Positions 26,899 to 36,881 of a stretch of 64,000 nucleotides of DNA are shown piece by piece. The stretch is from NCBI GenBank assembly GCA_947504115.1, contig CANNGH010000003.1, forward strand, positions 372,001 to 436,000, written 5' to 3'. The notes beneath the pieces were generated by a model, which searched no databases, was not told the origin of the DNA, and saw nothing but the letters and a program-made list of their open reading frames with translations. The position numbers were made by a program, and so were the translations under genes. The DNA is from an uncultured Sedimentitalea sp. Lineage in GTDB: Bacteria; Pseudomonadota; Alphaproteobacteria; Rhodobacterales; Rhodobacteraceae. Position 1 is the first letter of the stretch, and each line of letters opens with the position of its first letter.

Positions 26899-29800
26899 CT
26901 ATTCCAGTTCGGACAGACGGGCCAAGGCCTCGCGCAGCTTGGCCTCTTCGGCCTCGCGGGCGGTCAGGTTGGCGCGGGTTTCCTCGACCACTTCGGGCGG
27001 AGCCGACGTGGCGAATTTCGGGTTGTTCAATCGCCCGCGCAGGCCGCCGAGTTCCTTTTCCAGCTTGCCCAGCGTTTTTTCCAGCCGCGCCTTTTCCTCG
27101 GCAATGTCGATCACGCCCGCCAGAGGCAATCCGAAAACCGCGCCCTCGGCGGCGACCGTCACGGTGCCCTTGGGAAAGGTATCGGCGCGCTCCAGCGACT
27201 CGATCCGGGCCAGCCGCTTGATCAGCGTCTCGTTGCGCTCCCACGCGGTCTGGCCGCGCGCGTCGATCTCGCGCACCAGCATCGGAATGTGCAGCCCGGC
27301 GGGCACATGCATCTGTGCGCGGGCCGACCGCACGCCCTCGATGAGGGCGATCACCCAGTTCATCTCGTGATCCGCCGCCGGATCGACCAGATCGGCGGGG
27401 GCGTAGTCGGGCCAGTCGCCATGAATCAGCATCTTGTCGCGCTGGCCGGACAGCCCCCACAATTCCTCGGTGATGAACGGCATGATAGGGTGCAGCAGGA
27501 TCAGGCACTGGTCCAGCACCCATTTCATGGTTTCCCGCGTCTCGTCGCGCGCGGCCGCATCCTCGCCCTGCAACAGCGGCTTGGAAAACTCCACATACCA
27601 GTCGCAGACCGTGTGCCAGACAAAGGCGTAAAGCGCGTTGGCGGCGTCATTGAAGCGGAAACCCGTCAGCGCCTCGTCCACCTCGGCGCGGGTCTTGGCG
27701 ACCTCTCCGACGATCCAGCGGTTCAGCGTCTTGTCGGGTTGCGGACGGGCGGGCGCGGTGACGGTGAACACATCGTTCATTTCGGTAAAGCGCATGGCGT
27801 TCCACAGCTTGGTCCCGAAATTCCGGTATCCGGCAACGCGCTGCGTGCTCAGTTTCAGATCGCGCCCCATCGCCGCCATCGCCGCCAGCGTAAAGCGCAC
27901 GGCATCCGCACCGTATTCGTCAATCAACTCAAGCGGATCGAGCACATTGCCAAGGCTTTTCGACATCTTCTTGCCGCTTTCGTCGCGCACAAGGGCATGG
28001 ACGTAAACGGTATCGAAAGGACGCTGCCCAACGACGGCATATTGCATCATCATCATCCGCGCGACCCAGAAGAAAATGATGTCGAACCCGGTGACCAGCG
28101 TGCTGGTCGGAAAATACTTCTGCAACTCCGGCGTGTTTTCGGGCCAACCCAGCGTACCGATGGGCCAGAGGCCCGAGGAAAACCACGTATCCAGCACATC
28201 CGGATCACGCCAGACCGGATAGACCAGCTTCGTGGGGTCCTGATCCATTCCGTATTGGGCGAGGCGTTCGGCCAGCAGGTGGATCGCCTCGTGCTTGTCC
28301 TTCACCTCGACAATGGCGGCATGATTGATCGGCGTCGGCGTGTTGGCGATCTCGTCGCGGAACGCGTCCTGCACGGCATCGAAAGTCATCGCGCAATGCT
28401 GCACCCGGCCGGCATGCAGCATGCCGCCATCGATCAGCAGGCGGTGCAGTTCCACCAGGTCCAGAGCGCCATCGCCCTCGTCATCGCGGAATTCCGGCGC
28501 GGACAGGTCCAGACCATACCATACCGGGATCTGGTGCCCCCACCACAATTGCCGCGAAATGCACCAGGGTTCGATGTTTTCCAGCCAATGATAGTAAACC
28601 TTCTTGTCGCGCTCGGGCAGGATCGAGACCTCGCCGCTGCGCACGGCTTCCAGCGCGGGGCCGACGATCTGCGCGGTGTCGACGAACCACTGGTCGGTCA
28701 GCATCGGCTCGACGACCACTTTCGAGCGGTCGCCGAAGGGCTGCATGATCGGTTTGCTCTCCACAAAGGGCACCGGTTCGCCCTGATCATCCGCGACCAT
28801 AACGGCCAACCCTTCGGCGGTGATATCGGCGACGACCCGCTTGCGGGCCTCGAACCGGTCCAGTCCGCGATATTCCTCGGGGACGAGGTTGATCCGGCTG
28901 GCGTCGTAGGGGGCCGTTTCGCGCCCTTCGGCAATGCCCTGCGCCCAGGCGGCGGCGTCCTCATAAGGCAATCCGTCGCTGCGCATCGCGCCCTTGGTGT
29001 CCATCAGCGCATAAAGCGGGATGCCATTGCGCATCGCGACGCCATAATCGTTGAAATCGTGCGCGCCGGTGATCTTGACCGCGCCCGAGCCGAAATCGGG
29101 GTCCGGGTACTCGTCGGTGATGATCGGGATCAGGCGGCGCTGCTCCTTGGGGCCGACTGGAATTTCGCACAACTTGCCGACGATTGGCGCATAGCGCGCA
29201 TCCGAGGGATGCACCGCGACCGCGCCGTCGCCCAGCATGGTTTCGGGCCGCGTCGTGGCGATGGAGATATAGTCGCGCTCTTCCTCCAGCACGACGTTCC
29301 CCTCCTCGTCCTTTTCGACGTAAGAATAGGTCTCGCCCCCGGCGAGCGGATACTTGAAGTGCCACATATGGCCCGGCACCTCGATATTCTCGACCTCAAG
29401 GTCCGAGATCGCGGTCTCGAAATGCGGATCCCAGTTCACCAGCCGCTTGCCGCGATAGATGATGCCCTTGCGGTAGAGATCGACGAACACCCTGAGCACC
29501 GCATCATGGAACCCGTCGTCCATGGTAAAGCGGTTGCGCGACCAGTCGCAGGAGGCGCCAAGGCGTTTGAGCTGGTTGATGATGGCGTCGCCGGATTCTT
29601 CCTTCCACTCCCACACCTTGTCGATAAAGGCCTCGCGCCCCATTTCGCGGCGGCTTTCGCTGCCCTCCTCGGCCAACTTGCGCTCGACCACCATCTGCGT
29701 GGCGATGCCGGCATGATCCTGCCCCGGTTGCCAGAGCGTGTCGAAGCCGCGCATCCGGTGCCAGCGGATCAGGATGTCCTGCAACGTGTTGTTGAACGCA

Positions 29801-29964
29801 TGCCCCATATGCAGGCTGCCGGTCACGTTGGGCGGCGGGATCATGATGGAATAGGTCTCGCTGCGCGAGGCATTTGCCCCTGCCGTGAAACAGCCCGCGC
29901 TTTCCCAGGCCCGGTAAAGACGGCCCTCGGCCTCGGTCGCGTCAAAGGTTTTATCCATCGCCAT
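26899..29964 (-). CDS. valS: Valyl-tRNA synthetase
   Basis: The 1021-aa class Ia synthetase charges tRNA-Val. The HIGH-type motif appears as [24 protein letters not shown] as [17 protein letters not shown], and the CP1 editing domain contains [12 protein letters not shown]-terminal coiled-coil arm ([20 protein letters not shown]) contacts the tRNA. Three clustered in-frame ATGs (29973, 29964, 29958) could start it; [15 protein letters not shown] matches other alphaproteobacterial ValS starts. The frame extends to 30201 but includes a dispersed repeat. A long antisense frame across the gene is a GC-rich shadow. Confidence 0.96.
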   Translation of the reverse strand: MAMDKTFDATEAEGRLYRAWESAGCFTAGANASRSETYSIMIPPPNVTGSLHMGHAFNNTLQDILIRWHRMRGFDTLWQPGQDHAGIATQMVVERKLAEEGSESRREMGREAFIDKVWEWKEESGDAIINQLKRLGASCDWSRNRFTMDDGFHDAVLRVFVDLYRKGIIYRGKRLVNWDPHFETAISDLEVENIEVPGHMWHFKYPLAGGETYSYVEKDEEGNVVLEEERDYISIATTRPETMLGDGAVAVHPSDARYAPIVGKLCEIPVGPKEQRRLIPIITDEYPDPDFGSGAVKITGAHDFNDYGVAMRNGIPLYALMDTKGAMRSDGLPYEDAAAWAQGIAEGRETAPYDASRINLVPEEYRGLDRFEARKRVVADITAEGLAVMVADDQGEPVPFVESKPIMQPFGDRSKVVVEPMLTDQWFVDTAQIVGPALEAVRSGEVSILPERDKKVYYHWLENIEPWCISRQLWWGHQIPVWYGLDLSAPEFRDDEGDGALDLVELHRLLIDGGMLHAGRVQHCAMTFDAVQDAFRDEIANTPTPINHAAIVEVKDKHEAIHLLAERLAQYGMDQDPTKLVYPVWRDPDVLDTWFSSGLWPIGTLGWPENTPELQKYFPTSTLVTGFDIIFFWVARMMMMQYAVVGQRPFDTVYVHALVRDESGKKMSKSLGNVLDPLELIDEYGADAVRFTLAAMAAMGRDLKLSTQRVAGYRNFGTKLWNAMRFTEMNDVFTVTAPARPQPDKTLNRWIVGEVAKTRAEVDEALTGFRFNDAANALYAFVWHTVCDWYVEFSKPLLQGEDAAARDETRETMKWVLDQCLILLHPIMPFITEELWGLSGQRDKMLIHGDWPDYAPADLVDPAADHEMNWVIALIEGVRSARAQMHVPAGLHIPMLVREIDARGQTAWERNETLIKRLARIESLERADTFPKGTVTVAAEGAVFGLPLAGVIDIAEEKARLEKTLGKLEKELGGLRGRLNNPKFATSAPPEVVEETRANLTAREAEEAKLREALARLSELE

Positions 29965-30070
29965 CGTGGTCATCCCCGTTGTTCGGGTCTCGTCTAGCGA
30001 ATGGCGCATCCAAGGGGAAGGTCCGCGATGCCATTTCCCGGTCTTGACGCCGTTCCGGTGGAGCCGTCGG

Positions 30071-30098
30071 AATTGGGTATTTTTAACCAGAAAGAAGC
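30071..30098 (+). repeat. Dispersed intergenic element, copy A
   Basis: This 28-base copy contains GGGTATTT, 5 variable bases, then CAGAAAGAAGC. Related copies are at 30247-30274 (minus) and 37687-37713 (plus), and a diverged inverted pair is at 35646-35707. It lies outside coding sequence. Confidence 0.8.
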
Positions 30099-30246
30099 GA
30101 TAACGGATTTTTAACGGGAATCGCGCCATGCTGGGTTCGCGGTACAGGCTGGGGAGCCGATGACCGCACCAGGAAGAGGCGGCCCTGCCGGGCGCAGGCA
30201 TGTCCCGATGTGGATGGACGGCGACCGGTCAGGGCCCTTCGACCAT

Positions 30247-30274
30247 GCTTCTTTTTGGTTCTAAATACCCGATT
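30247..30274 (-). repeat. Dispersed intergenic element, copy B (inverted)
   Basis: Read on the minus strand it gives GGGTATTT-AGAAC-CAAAAAGAAGC, one base different from copies A and C in the 3' block. It lies just after the lrp stop and faces copy A. Confidence 0.8.
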
Positions 30275-30322
30275 GCGCCACGACGGCCAAGCCGCGCCAG
30301 GTTCAGGTGTCGTGATGCGCCG

Positions 30323-30757
30323 TCAACCGGCGCGGTCGATCTTGGTGGCCAGATGGATCAGGCTTTCGGAGGAACGCACACCGCGCGCCTCGCCGATGCG
30401 ATCCAGCGTATCGTCCAGCGCCGCGGTGCTGTCGGCGGTCGCCTGCACCAGCAGGTCCCAACGTCCCGACGTGGTGTGCACCGTTTCAACTCCTGCCAGC
30501 GTGCGCAGGCGATCCAGCACGGCCGGCGTGCTGCGGGGTTCGACTGAGATCAGGATCGTCGCGCGCAGGGCGGGCCGCGTGGCGGCGCTGGATTTCAGCG
30601 TGTAACCGGCGATCGCGCCGGTGTTTTCCAACCGTTCGATCCGTGCCTGGACGGTGGTGCGCGCCAGTCCCAGTTGCCGCGCAAGATCCGTCACCGGCCG
30701 GCGCGCATCTTCGCGCAGCAGGTCAAGCAAGCGTCGGTCGGAATCGTCCAAATGCAT
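30323..30757 (-). CDS. Lrp/AsnC-family regulator, likely of the adjacent decarboxylase
   Basis: The 144-aa protein has the Lrp layout: an N-terminal winged HTH (LDDSDRRLLDLLREDARRPV, then LARQLGLARTTVQARIERLE) and a C-terminal RAM ligand/oligomer domain (ISVEPRSTPAVLDRLRTL). The start at 30757 gives MHLDDSDRR; the longer frame runs into the intergenic region. It is divergent from the ornithine decarboxylase gene with 106 bases between the starts, and a dyad there (30775-30790) is a possible operator. The likely effector is an amino acid such as ornithine, by context only. Confidence 0.9.
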   Translation of the reverse strand: MHLDDSDRRLLDLLREDARRPVTDLARQLGLARTTVQARIERLENTGAIAGYTLKSSAATRPALRATILISVEPRSTPAVLDRLRTLAGVETVHTTSGRWDLLVQATADSTAALDDTLDRIGEARGVRSSESLIHLATKIDRAG

Positions 30758-30774
30758 GATCACCTCGGCGTTTT

Positions 30775-30790
30775 GACGACATATTACGTC
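30775..30790. promoter_or_regulatory. Candidate Lrp operator between lrp and odc
   Basis: GACG-ACATATTA-CGTC is an AT-centred inverted repeat in the short divergent intergenic region, the typical style of an Lrp/AsnC binding site. It is the only clear dyad there. Confidence 0.45.
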
Positions 30791-30863
30791 TTTATGATCG
30801 TTTTGCCAGATGAAACCGAGCGCAAGGCCCCGGAGAATAGGAGGAAAAGCAAAGGGTTCGATC

Positions 30864-32021
30864 ATGCAGCAATTTCCGACGTTCTGGGCCGATCCGGTCA
30901 GCCATCTGGTGCGTCGGCAACCGGATTCGCCGGTGCTCTATCTGGCGCCGCGGACGCTTCAGGACACGGCGAGGCGGTTCCGTTCCGGGTTTCCGGGTCT
31001 TGTGTCCTATGCGGTCAAGGCGAACGACCGGGCCGAGGTTCTGGACAATCTGGTCGCCGCCGGACTCGATACCTTCGATGTGGCGTCGCCCGCCGAGATG
31101 ACGGCGGTGCGCCGGGCTTTTCCAGGGGCGGTGCTGCATTACAACAACCCGGTGCGGTCGCGCGACGAGGTGGCGGCGGGCATCGCGCATGGCGTTGCCA
31201 GCTGGTCGGTGGACGATCCGGGGGAACTGGACAAGTTGGCCGATGTGCCCAAAGCGGCCGAGATCGCGGTGCGCCTGGCGCTGCCGGTCAAGGGGGCGGT
31301 CTATGATTTCGGAACGAAGTTCGGCGCCACGCCGGATCTTGCGGCCAACCTTTTGCGCCGTGTGGCCGAGGGAGGCTGGCGGCCGTCGCTGTGTTTTCAT
31401 CCCGGCACGCAGTGCGAGGATCCCCGTGCCTGGGCCGCGTACATCGCCGAGGCCGCCAAAATCGCTTCGTGCGCCGGCGTCACGCTGACGCGGTTGAACG
31501 TGGGCGGGGGATTTCCGGCCCATCGCTCTGGCACTGCACCGGATCTGGGGGCCGTCTTCGCCGAGATCCGAACCGCCACCGACCTTGCCTTTGCTCCGCA
31601 GCCGCCCGACCTGCTGTGCGAGCCGGGCCGCGCGCTGGTGGCCGAAGCGTTCACGCTGGCTGCCCGGATCAAGGGAATGCGGGACGGCGGAAAGACGGTT
31701 TATCTGAACGACGGCATCTATGGCGGTTTGTCGGAATTGCGCGACATGGGGCTGAGCGGGCGCGTGCGCGTGATCGCGCCCGATGGCACGCAGCGCCGCG
31801 CACCACCGCTGCGGCGCGTGGTGTTCGGACCGACCTGCGATTCGCTGGACCGGCTGCCTGACGGTCTGGCGTTGCCAGGGGATGCGCGGGATGGCGATCA
31901 TGTCCTGTTCGATGGCCTGGGCGCGTATTCGGTCGCCATCAGCACCGGGTTCAACGGCTATGGTCTGCACGATATCGTGTCCGTGGATCGGCTGACTGGA
32001 CATGCGACCCCGCACGCTTAA
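30864..32021 (+). CDS. Ornithine decarboxylase (fold type III, PLP)
   Basis: The 385-aa product is a eukaryotic-type (alanine-racemase fold) decarboxylase making putrescine from ornithine. The PLP Lys lies in VSYAVKANDRAEV, FDVASPAEM follows, the phosphate-binding loop is NVGGGFPAH, CEPGRALVAEA comes later, and the active-site Cys from the partner subunit is in GPTCDSLDRL. FHPGTQCED replaces the usual FHVGSQ of true ODCs, so a related diamine substrate is possible. The ATG at 30864 gives MQQFPTFW; the frame opens at 30810. It is divergent from an Lrp-type regulator. Confidence 0.9.
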   Translation: MQQFPTFWADPVSHLVRRQPDSPVLYLAPRTLQDTARRFRSGFPGLVSYAVKANDRAEVLDNLVAAGLDTFDVASPAEMTAVRRAFPGAVLHYNNPVRSRDEVAAGIAHGVASWSVDDPGELDKLADVPKAAEIAVRLALPVKGAVYDFGTKFGATPDLAANLLRRVAEGGWRPSLCFHPGTQCEDPRAWAAYIAEAAKIASCAGVTLTRLNVGGGFPAHRSGTAPDLGAVFAEIRTATDLAFAPQPPDLLCEPGRALVAEAFTLAARIKGMRDGGKTVYLNDGIYGGLSELRDMGLSGRVRVIAPDGTQRRAPPLRRVVFGPTCDSLDRLPDGLALPGDARDGDHVLFDGLGAYSVAISTGFNGYGLHDIVSVDRLTGHATPHA

Positions 32022-32110
32022 CTTAACGGTTACAGGCTGTTGGCACTATTGGGGGTGGATGTGGCCGGCCGGCGCCGACAGGGCGCGGTCGAATGGTGGA
32101 GGCATGTTGC

Positions 32111-33184
32111 GTGATCGGTTTGTCGCATCTGCGTGAGCGGTTGTTCGGATGGCTCGGCCGCCCGCTGCAGCGCGAACAATCCGCCGAAACCGCGCAACGC
32201 GGCCCGCAGGCCTATGTGATCATACTGGACGGCACCCTGTCGACGCTGGAACCGGGATACGAGACGCATGCCGGCGTCGCCTATCGCCTGTGCCGCGAGA
32301 TGGCACCGCGGGTCGCGGTCTATTACGAATCCGGCGTGCAATGGCCCGATTGGCGCAGCACGCCGGACATGCTGATGGGGCGGGGGATCGACCGGCAGAT
32401 CCGGCGGGCCTATGGCTATCTCGCATCGCGCTACCGGCCCGGCGATCAGGTGTTTTTACTGGGCTATTCACGCGGCGCCTATGCGGTGCGCGCGCTGGCC
32501 GGACTGATCGACCGGGTCGGCCTGCTCAAGCGCGAATATGCCACGGTCCGCAACATCCGCACCGCCTATCGCCACTATGACAACACCCCCGACGGGCCGC
32601 ATGCGCGGGCCTTCGCGCGCGCCTTTTGCCACGACTCCACGCCCATCGAAATGGTTGGCGTTTGGGATACGGTCAAGGCGCTGGGCATTCGCCTGCCGCT
32701 GTTGTGGCGTTTCGCGGCCGAACAGCACCGGTTTCACGACCCCTATCCGGCCGCGGTGGTTCGCAACGCATTTCACGCGTTGGCACTGAACGAAACGCGG
32801 GTGGTCTATGGGCCCGAGATGTGGCGCTCCACTCCGGATTGGCCGGGGCATATGGAGCAGGTCTGGTTTCGCGGCGCACATGGCGATATCGGCGGCCAGT
32901 TGGGCGGAATCGAGAGGGCACGCCCGCTGGCCCACATTCCGCTGGTCTGGATGCTGGAGCGCGCCGAAGCCTGCGGTCTGCCACTTCCGCAAGGGTGGAG
33001 CGCACGGTTTTTCACCGACGCGACCGCGCCTTCAATCGGCACGTGGAGCGGGTGGAGCAAGATCTTCCTGTTGCGGCGCGCGCGCATCGTGGGGGCCGAC
33101 CCGTCCGAGCGGTTGCACGAGACCGTTCCGCAACGTGTGCCGCCGGAGCGGAATGCGCCGCTGAACGCGCCGACGCCGCAGTGA
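32111..33184 (+). CDS. DUF2235-domain alpha/beta hydrolase
   Basis: The 357-aa protein has the DUF2235 hydrolase signature: YVIILDGT near the N-terminus, nucleophile elbow GYSRGAYAVRALAG, then VGVWDTVKALG and WFRGAHGDIGGQ with the catalytic-type His/Asp. The family includes type VI secretion phospholipases (Tle1-like), but no secretion genes lie nearby, so a cytoplasmic role is equally likely. The GTG at 32111 is chosen because GGAGG sits 8 bases upstream; the ATG at 32093 lacks a ribosome site. It is convergent with the thioesterase gene, with 6 bases between the stops. Confidence 0.88.
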   Translation: MIGLSHLRERLFGWLGRPLQREQSAETAQRGPQAYVIILDGTLSTLEPGYETHAGVAYRLCREMAPRVAVYYESGVQWPDWRSTPDMLMGRGIDRQIRRAYGYLASRYRPGDQVFLLGYSRGAYAVRALAGLIDRVGLLKREYATVRNIRTAYRHYDNTPDGPHARAFARAFCHDSTPIEMVGVWDTVKALGIRLPLLWRFAAEQHRFHDPYPAAVVRNAFHALALNETRVVYGPEMWRSTPDWPGHMEQVWFRGAHGDIGGQLGGIERARPLAHIPLVWMLERAEACGLPLPQGWSARFFTDATAPSIGTWSGWSKIFLLRRARIVGADPSERLHETVPQRVPPERNAPLNAPTPQ

Positions 33185-33190
33185 CCTCCG

Positions 33191-33676
33191 CTACCGCCGC
33201 GACATGTCCATGATGATACAGGTGGTCGAGCCGGTGGCGTAGAGACGACCATCCGCGACGCCACGGATTTCACCACGCGCGACACCGGTGGACCGGCCCG
33301 CATGGTCCACGATACCGGTGCACTCGATTTCGGTATCCAGCGGAATGGCGCGGGTGATGTTGATCTTGTATTCCAGCGTCGTATAAACCGACCCCTTGGG
33401 CACGCAGGACATCACCGCGCAGGCCATGGCACTGTCCAGCAATGTGCCGTACCAGCCGCCATGTACCGTACCCATCGGGTTGGCAGCGGCAAAGCCGGGC
33501 GCGCCACGAAACGTCACCCGCCCCTTTTCCACCGCAGTGAGGCGGTAACCCAGCGTTTGTGCAATCGGCGGGCCGGGAATGCGGCCCGCAAGCATGGACT
33601 GCATGAAGTCCAGCCCAGGCATCCCAAGGATATCCCCGGTGCCGGGCAAGTCGTCAACGCTGTTCGCTTGGCGCAT
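33191..33676 (-). CDS. PaaI-like hotdog-fold thioesterase
   Basis: The 161-aa product has the PaaI/4HBT motif NPMGTVHGGWYGTLLDSAMA, with the acidic catalytic residue in LLDSAMA, plus strand segments ending TGSTTCIIM. It would hydrolyse an acyl-CoA; the substrate is unknown. The ATG at 33676 has an AAGGA site 8 bases upstream. It is downstream of metF on the same strand (60 bases), but a functional link is not evident. Confidence 0.88.
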   Translation of the reverse strand: MRQANSVDDLPGTGDILGMPGLDFMQSMLAGRIPGPPIAQTLGYRLTAVEKGRVTFRGAPGFAAANPMGTVHGGWYGTLLDSAMACAVMSCVPKGSVYTTLEYKINITRAIPLDTEIECTGIVDHAGRSTGVARGEIRGVADGRLYATGSTTCIIMDMSRR

Positions 33677-33736
33677 CGGCGCGGTCCTTCGCTGTCCGGC
33701 GTTCACGCTAGACAGGATCCGGGGCCGCGGCAATCC

Positions 33737-34603
33737 TCAGGCCACTTTCTCCAGCGTGGCACGTGGCGTCACGCCCAATGCATGGCACACGTCGCGCGTC
33801 AGCTCGGGGCGGTTCAGCGTGTAGAAATGCAGCTTGTCGACACCGTTCGCGATCAACTCGCTGCACAACTCGGTGGACAGGGCGGTGGCCAGCAGGTCCG
33901 CGCGTCCGTCGCGGGTGGCGGCGTCGAATGCCTCTTCCACCCAGGCGGGAATGGTGGTGCCGCAATTGCGGGCGAAGTTGCGCGCGCCCTTCCAGTTCTC
34001 GATCGGCAAAATGCCGGGTGTGATCGCGTGGTCGATACCGGCCTTGGCGCAGGCGTCGCGAAAGCGGAAGAAGGTTTCGGCCTCGAAGAAGAACTGGGTC
34101 AGCGCCTCGGTCGCGCCGGCGTCCAGCTTGGCCTTAAGCCAGTCGATATCCGCCTGTCCGCTGGCCGCCTCGGGATGGATATCGGGATAGGCGCCGACGC
34201 GGATGGTGAAATCTCCGCTTTCCGCCAGCGCCTCGATCAGTTCGACCGAGTTGGCAAACCCGTCGGGATGGGCGACGAACCCGCCGCTGCCCTTTGGCGG
34301 ATCGCCGCGCAAGGCCACAAGGTCGCTCACGCCCGCCTGCGCGAACCCGTTCGCGATGGCCAGCGTCTCGTCCCGCGTGGCATTCACGCAGGTCAGATGC
34401 GCCGCAACCTTCAGCCCCGAGGATTTGTGCAGCGTCGTGACCGCGTCGCGGGTCAGATCGCGGGTCGTGCCCCCCGCGCCATAGGTCACCGAAACGAAAC
34501 GCGGCGCCAGCGGCGCCAGCGTCTGCACCGTGTCCCACAGCCGGAACGATGCCTCAAGGGTCTGGGGCGGGAAGAACTCGAACGAGACGTCGGGACGGGT
34601 CAT
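33737..34603 (-). CDS. metF: 5,10-methylenetetrahydrofolate reductase
   Basis: The 288-aa flavoprotein reduces methylene-THF to methyl-THF, the methyl donor for methionine synthesis. Motifs are SFEFFPPQT (N-terminal Glu), FVSVTYGAGGTTRD, HLTCVNATRDE, LVALRGDPPKG (folate contact) and IGAYPDIH-like RVGAYPDIHPEA, then QFFFEAETF. The ATG at 34603 is preferred; the frame reaches 34648 only through the MetR-type operator. It is divergent from a MetR-type regulator, with 94 bases between the starts. Confidence 0.95.
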   Translation of the reverse strand: MTRPDVSFEFFPPQTLEASFRLWDTVQTLAPLAPRFVSVTYGAGGTTRDLTRDAVTTLHKSSGLKVAAHLTCVNATRDETLAIANGFAQAGVSDLVALRGDPPKGSGGFVAHPDGFANSVELIEALAESGDFTIRVGAYPDIHPEAASGQADIDWLKAKLDAGATEALTQFFFEAETFFRFRDACAKAGIDHAITPGILPIENWKGARNFARNCGTTIPAWVEEAFDAATRDGRADLLATALSTELCSELIANGVDKLHFYTLNRPELTRDVCHALGVTPRATLEKVA

Positions 34604-34633
34604 GGCGATGGTATCCTTTGATTTCCCCTCTTG

Positions 34634-34648
34634 TTGCATATGTTGCAA
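34634..34648. promoter_or_regulatory. metR: Candidate MetR operator between metF and metR
   Basis: TTGCA-TATGT-TGCAA is a perfect 5-5-5 dyad. It fits the T-N11-A rule of LysR-type operators and lies midway between the divergent metF and metR starts, where it could serve both genes. Confidence 0.65.
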
Positions 34649-34697
34649 TGTGAGACAAATTCATAAAACTCAAGAACAAGATGAATGGAATGACAGG

Positions 34698-35603
34698 ATG
34701 CACATTGAATTCCGTCACCTGCGCACGATCCGTGCGATCCACGAATGCGGAGGTCTGGCCCGCGCGGCCGAGCAACTGCACATAACGCAAAGCGCGCTGA
34801 GCCATCAGATCAAGGGGCTTGAGGATCAGGCGGGCGTCGAATTGTTCCTGCGCCGCTCCAAGCCGATGAAACTGTCGGCGGCCGGCTTGCGGCTGTTACG
34901 CTTGGCCGAGCAGGTCCTGCCCCAGGTCGATGCGATGCAGGCCGAGTTCTCCAACCTGCGCGATGGACAGACCGGGCGACTGCATATCGCCATCGAATGC
35001 CATGCCTGTTTCGAGTGGCTGTTTCCGGTGCTTGAACGGTTCCGCAAATCCTGGGGCGACGTCGATGTCGATATCCGCCCCGGCCTTGCCTTCGACGCGA
35101 TGCCCGCCCTGAAAAAGGAAGAGGTCGATCTGGTGGTGTCGTCCGACCCCGAGGATCTGCCGGGAATCGAGTTCATTGAATTGTTCGACTACGCGCCGGT
35201 CTTCGTGGCCTCTTCCCAGCACCCGCTGGCGGCCAAACCCTATGTCGAGGCGGCGGATTTCCGCGGCGAGACATTGATCACTTATCCTGTGGAGCGCACA
35301 CGGCTGGATGTGTTCAGCCAACTGTTGATCCCGGCCAAGGTCGACCCCGCCGCAATTCGACAGGTCGAACTGACGGCGGTGATCCTGCTTCTGGTCGCGT
35401 CGAATCGCGGTGTTTCGGTATTGCCGGACTGGGTCGTGCGCGAAGTGAAGTATTCCTCGGATTATGTGACCCGGCCCCTGACGGCCAAAGGCATCACGCG
35501 ACGCCTCTATGCCGCCGTGCGCCAGGATGATCGCGACAAGCCGTTCATGCGCGAACTGATCGAACTCGCCCGGAGCGAGGCGCACCGCTTGCAGGCGGCA
35601 TGA
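34698..35603 (+). CDS. metR: MetR-type LysR transcriptional regulator
   Basis: The 301-aa LysR protein has an N-terminal winged HTH (IEFRHLRTIRAIHECGG and the recognition helix ITQSALSHQIKGLE) and a periplasmic-binding-like effector domain. The wording ARAAEQLHITQSALSHQI with EDQAGVELFLRR is that of MetR, the homocysteine-responsive activator of methionine genes. The divergent metF supports this. The ATG at 34698 begins MHIEFRHL, the usual MetR start. An inverted-repeat terminator-like element follows at 35646-35707. Confidence 0.9.
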   Translation: MHIEFRHLRTIRAIHECGGLARAAEQLHITQSALSHQIKGLEDQAGVELFLRRSKPMKLSAAGLRLLRLAEQVLPQVDAMQAEFSNLRDGQTGRLHIAIECHACFEWLFPVLERFRKSWGDVDVDIRPGLAFDAMPALKKEEVDLVVSSDPEDLPGIEFIELFDYAPVFVASSQHPLAAKPYVEAADFRGETLITYPVERTRLDVFSQLLIPAKVDPAAIRQVELTAVILLLVASNRGVSVLPDWVVREVKYSSDYVTRPLTAKGITRRLYAAVRQDDRDKPFMRELIELARSEAHRLQAA

Positions 35604-35645
35604 CAAGGGGCGCTGCCCCTCTTGGCCTGCGGCCAATTCACCCCG

Positions 35646-35707
35646 GGGTATTTCGACGAAAGTGGAAAGGTGGAACGCGCTGTCTTTCCACTTTCAGATA
35701 AATACCC
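35646..35707. terminator. Large inverted repeat between convergent genes (diverged dispersed-element pair)
   Basis: The arms 35646-35669 and 35684-35707 are 24 bases each with a 14-base loop. The outer block GGGTATTT pairs with AAATACCC and the inner GAAAGTGGAAAG with CTTTCCACTTTC; only the middle bases mismatch. It lies between the stops of metR (plus) and the oxidoreductase gene (minus), so it probably ends both transcripts. Its GGGTATTT block matches the dispersed element found at 30071, 30247 and 37687. Confidence 0.75.
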
Positions 35708-35736
35708 ATTGATCCGCGCTTTCGGACCGCGCCCGG

Positions 35737-36777
35737 TCAGATCAGTTTGACGATCTGCTTTCCCCTGTTCTTGCCGTTCAGCATCCCCATGAATGCCCGT
35801 GGCGCGTTTTCCAGGCCGTCGGCCACATCTTCGACATGGGCGATCTCGCCCTGCGCGACTTTCGGGGCGACTTCCCTGAGGAACTCGGGATAGCGGTCCC
35901 AATGATTCGTGATGATGAAGCCGTTGACCGACAGGAACTTTACCAGGATCGCGCGCCACAGATTCGGAGCGGTCAGCTTGCCGCCCGACGCATCGCCTCC
36001 CAGGGCGCCCTCGTTGTACCAGGCGACCATGCCGCAGATGGGGATGCGGCCATGGGGGTTCATCAGCGGGAATACCGCCTCGAGCACCTTGCCGGCGACG
36101 TTCTCGAAATAGATATCGACGCCATCGGGACATTCCGCCGCCAGCGCCTTGCGCAGGTCGGAGGCCGTGTCATGGGCGCGATGGTCGATACAGGCATCAA
36201 AGCCGAAGGTCTCGACCGCCATCGCGCATTTTTCCGGGCCGCCGGCGATGCCGACGGCGCGCAGGCCCAGCGATTTCGCCATTTGCCCCACCATGGACCC
36301 GACGGGGCCTGTCGCGGCCGCGACAACCAGGGTTTCGCCTTTTTTCGGACGCCCGTATTCCATCAACCCGGCCCAGCCGGTGAAGCCCGGCATGCCCAGC
36401 ACGCCAAGGGCGGTGGTGATCGGCAACTGATCGGGGTCGAGCTTGCGCAGCGCTCTCGCGGGCTGGACGCCATGGGTGGCCCAGCCGAACATGCCGAAGG
36501 CGAAATCGCCCGGTTTGAAATTGTCGCTGTTGGAGGCGATCACCTCGCCCACGCCGCCGGCCTCCATCACGCCGTCGATCGGCACCGGCGCGGCATAGGA
36601 TTCGGCGTCGTCCATGCGTCCGCGCATATAGGGATCGAGCGACATGTAATGGACGCGGACCAGAACCTCGTCCTCGCCCGGCTCGGGAATGGGAGCGGTT
36701 TCAAGGCGGAAATCGCTGTCCTTGGGCGCGCCTTCGGGACGTTGCGCCAGAACGATCTGTTGCATCTGTTCGCTCAT
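35737..36777 (-). CDS. NADP-dependent medium-chain oxidoreductase (CurA/PTGR-like)
   Basis: The 346-aa zinc-independent MDR enzyme has LDPYMRGRMDD near the N-terminus, the Rossmann segment VVAAATGPVGSMVGQMAKSL and the prostaglandin-reductase-type DIYFENVAG. The family reduces the double bond of alpha,beta-unsaturated ketones or aldehydes (leukotriene B4/curcumin reductase group). The start at 36777 (MSEQMQQIVLAQ) is the family start. It is convergent with metR and divergent from suhB. Confidence 0.9.
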   Translation of the reverse strand: MSEQMQQIVLAQRPEGAPKDSDFRLETAPIPEPGEDEVLVRVHYMSLDPYMRGRMDDAESYAAPVPIDGVMEAGGVGEVIASNSDNFKPGDFAFGMFGWATHGVQPARALRKLDPDQLPITTALGVLGMPGFTGWAGLMEYGRPKKGETLVVAAATGPVGSMVGQMAKSLGLRAVGIAGGPEKCAMAVETFGFDACIDHRAHDTASDLRKALAAECPDGVDIYFENVAGKVLEAVFPLMNPHGRIPICGMVAWYNEGALGGDASGGKLTAPNLWRAILVKFLSVNGFIITNHWDRYPEFLREVAPKVAQGEIAHVEDVADGLENAPRAFMGMLNGKNRGKQIVKLI

Positions 36778-36881
36778 GTCGGTCTCCTTGCTTGGGTTGC
36801 CCAATCACATGGCACGGATGCGGCCCTTGGCAAGGGGCGGTGCGGGGCGTATATGCGCAGACCGACCGACAGGAGCGTGAA

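Larger units (their letters stand above)
29965..30322. other. Intergenic space with two inverted copies of a dispersed element
   Basis: The 358-base gap lies between lrp and valS, both on the minus strand. It contains no convincing gene. It does hold two copies of the GGGTATTT-N5-CAGAAAGAAGC element in opposite orientation (30071-30098 and 30247-30274), which could pair in the transcript. Confidence 0.7.
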
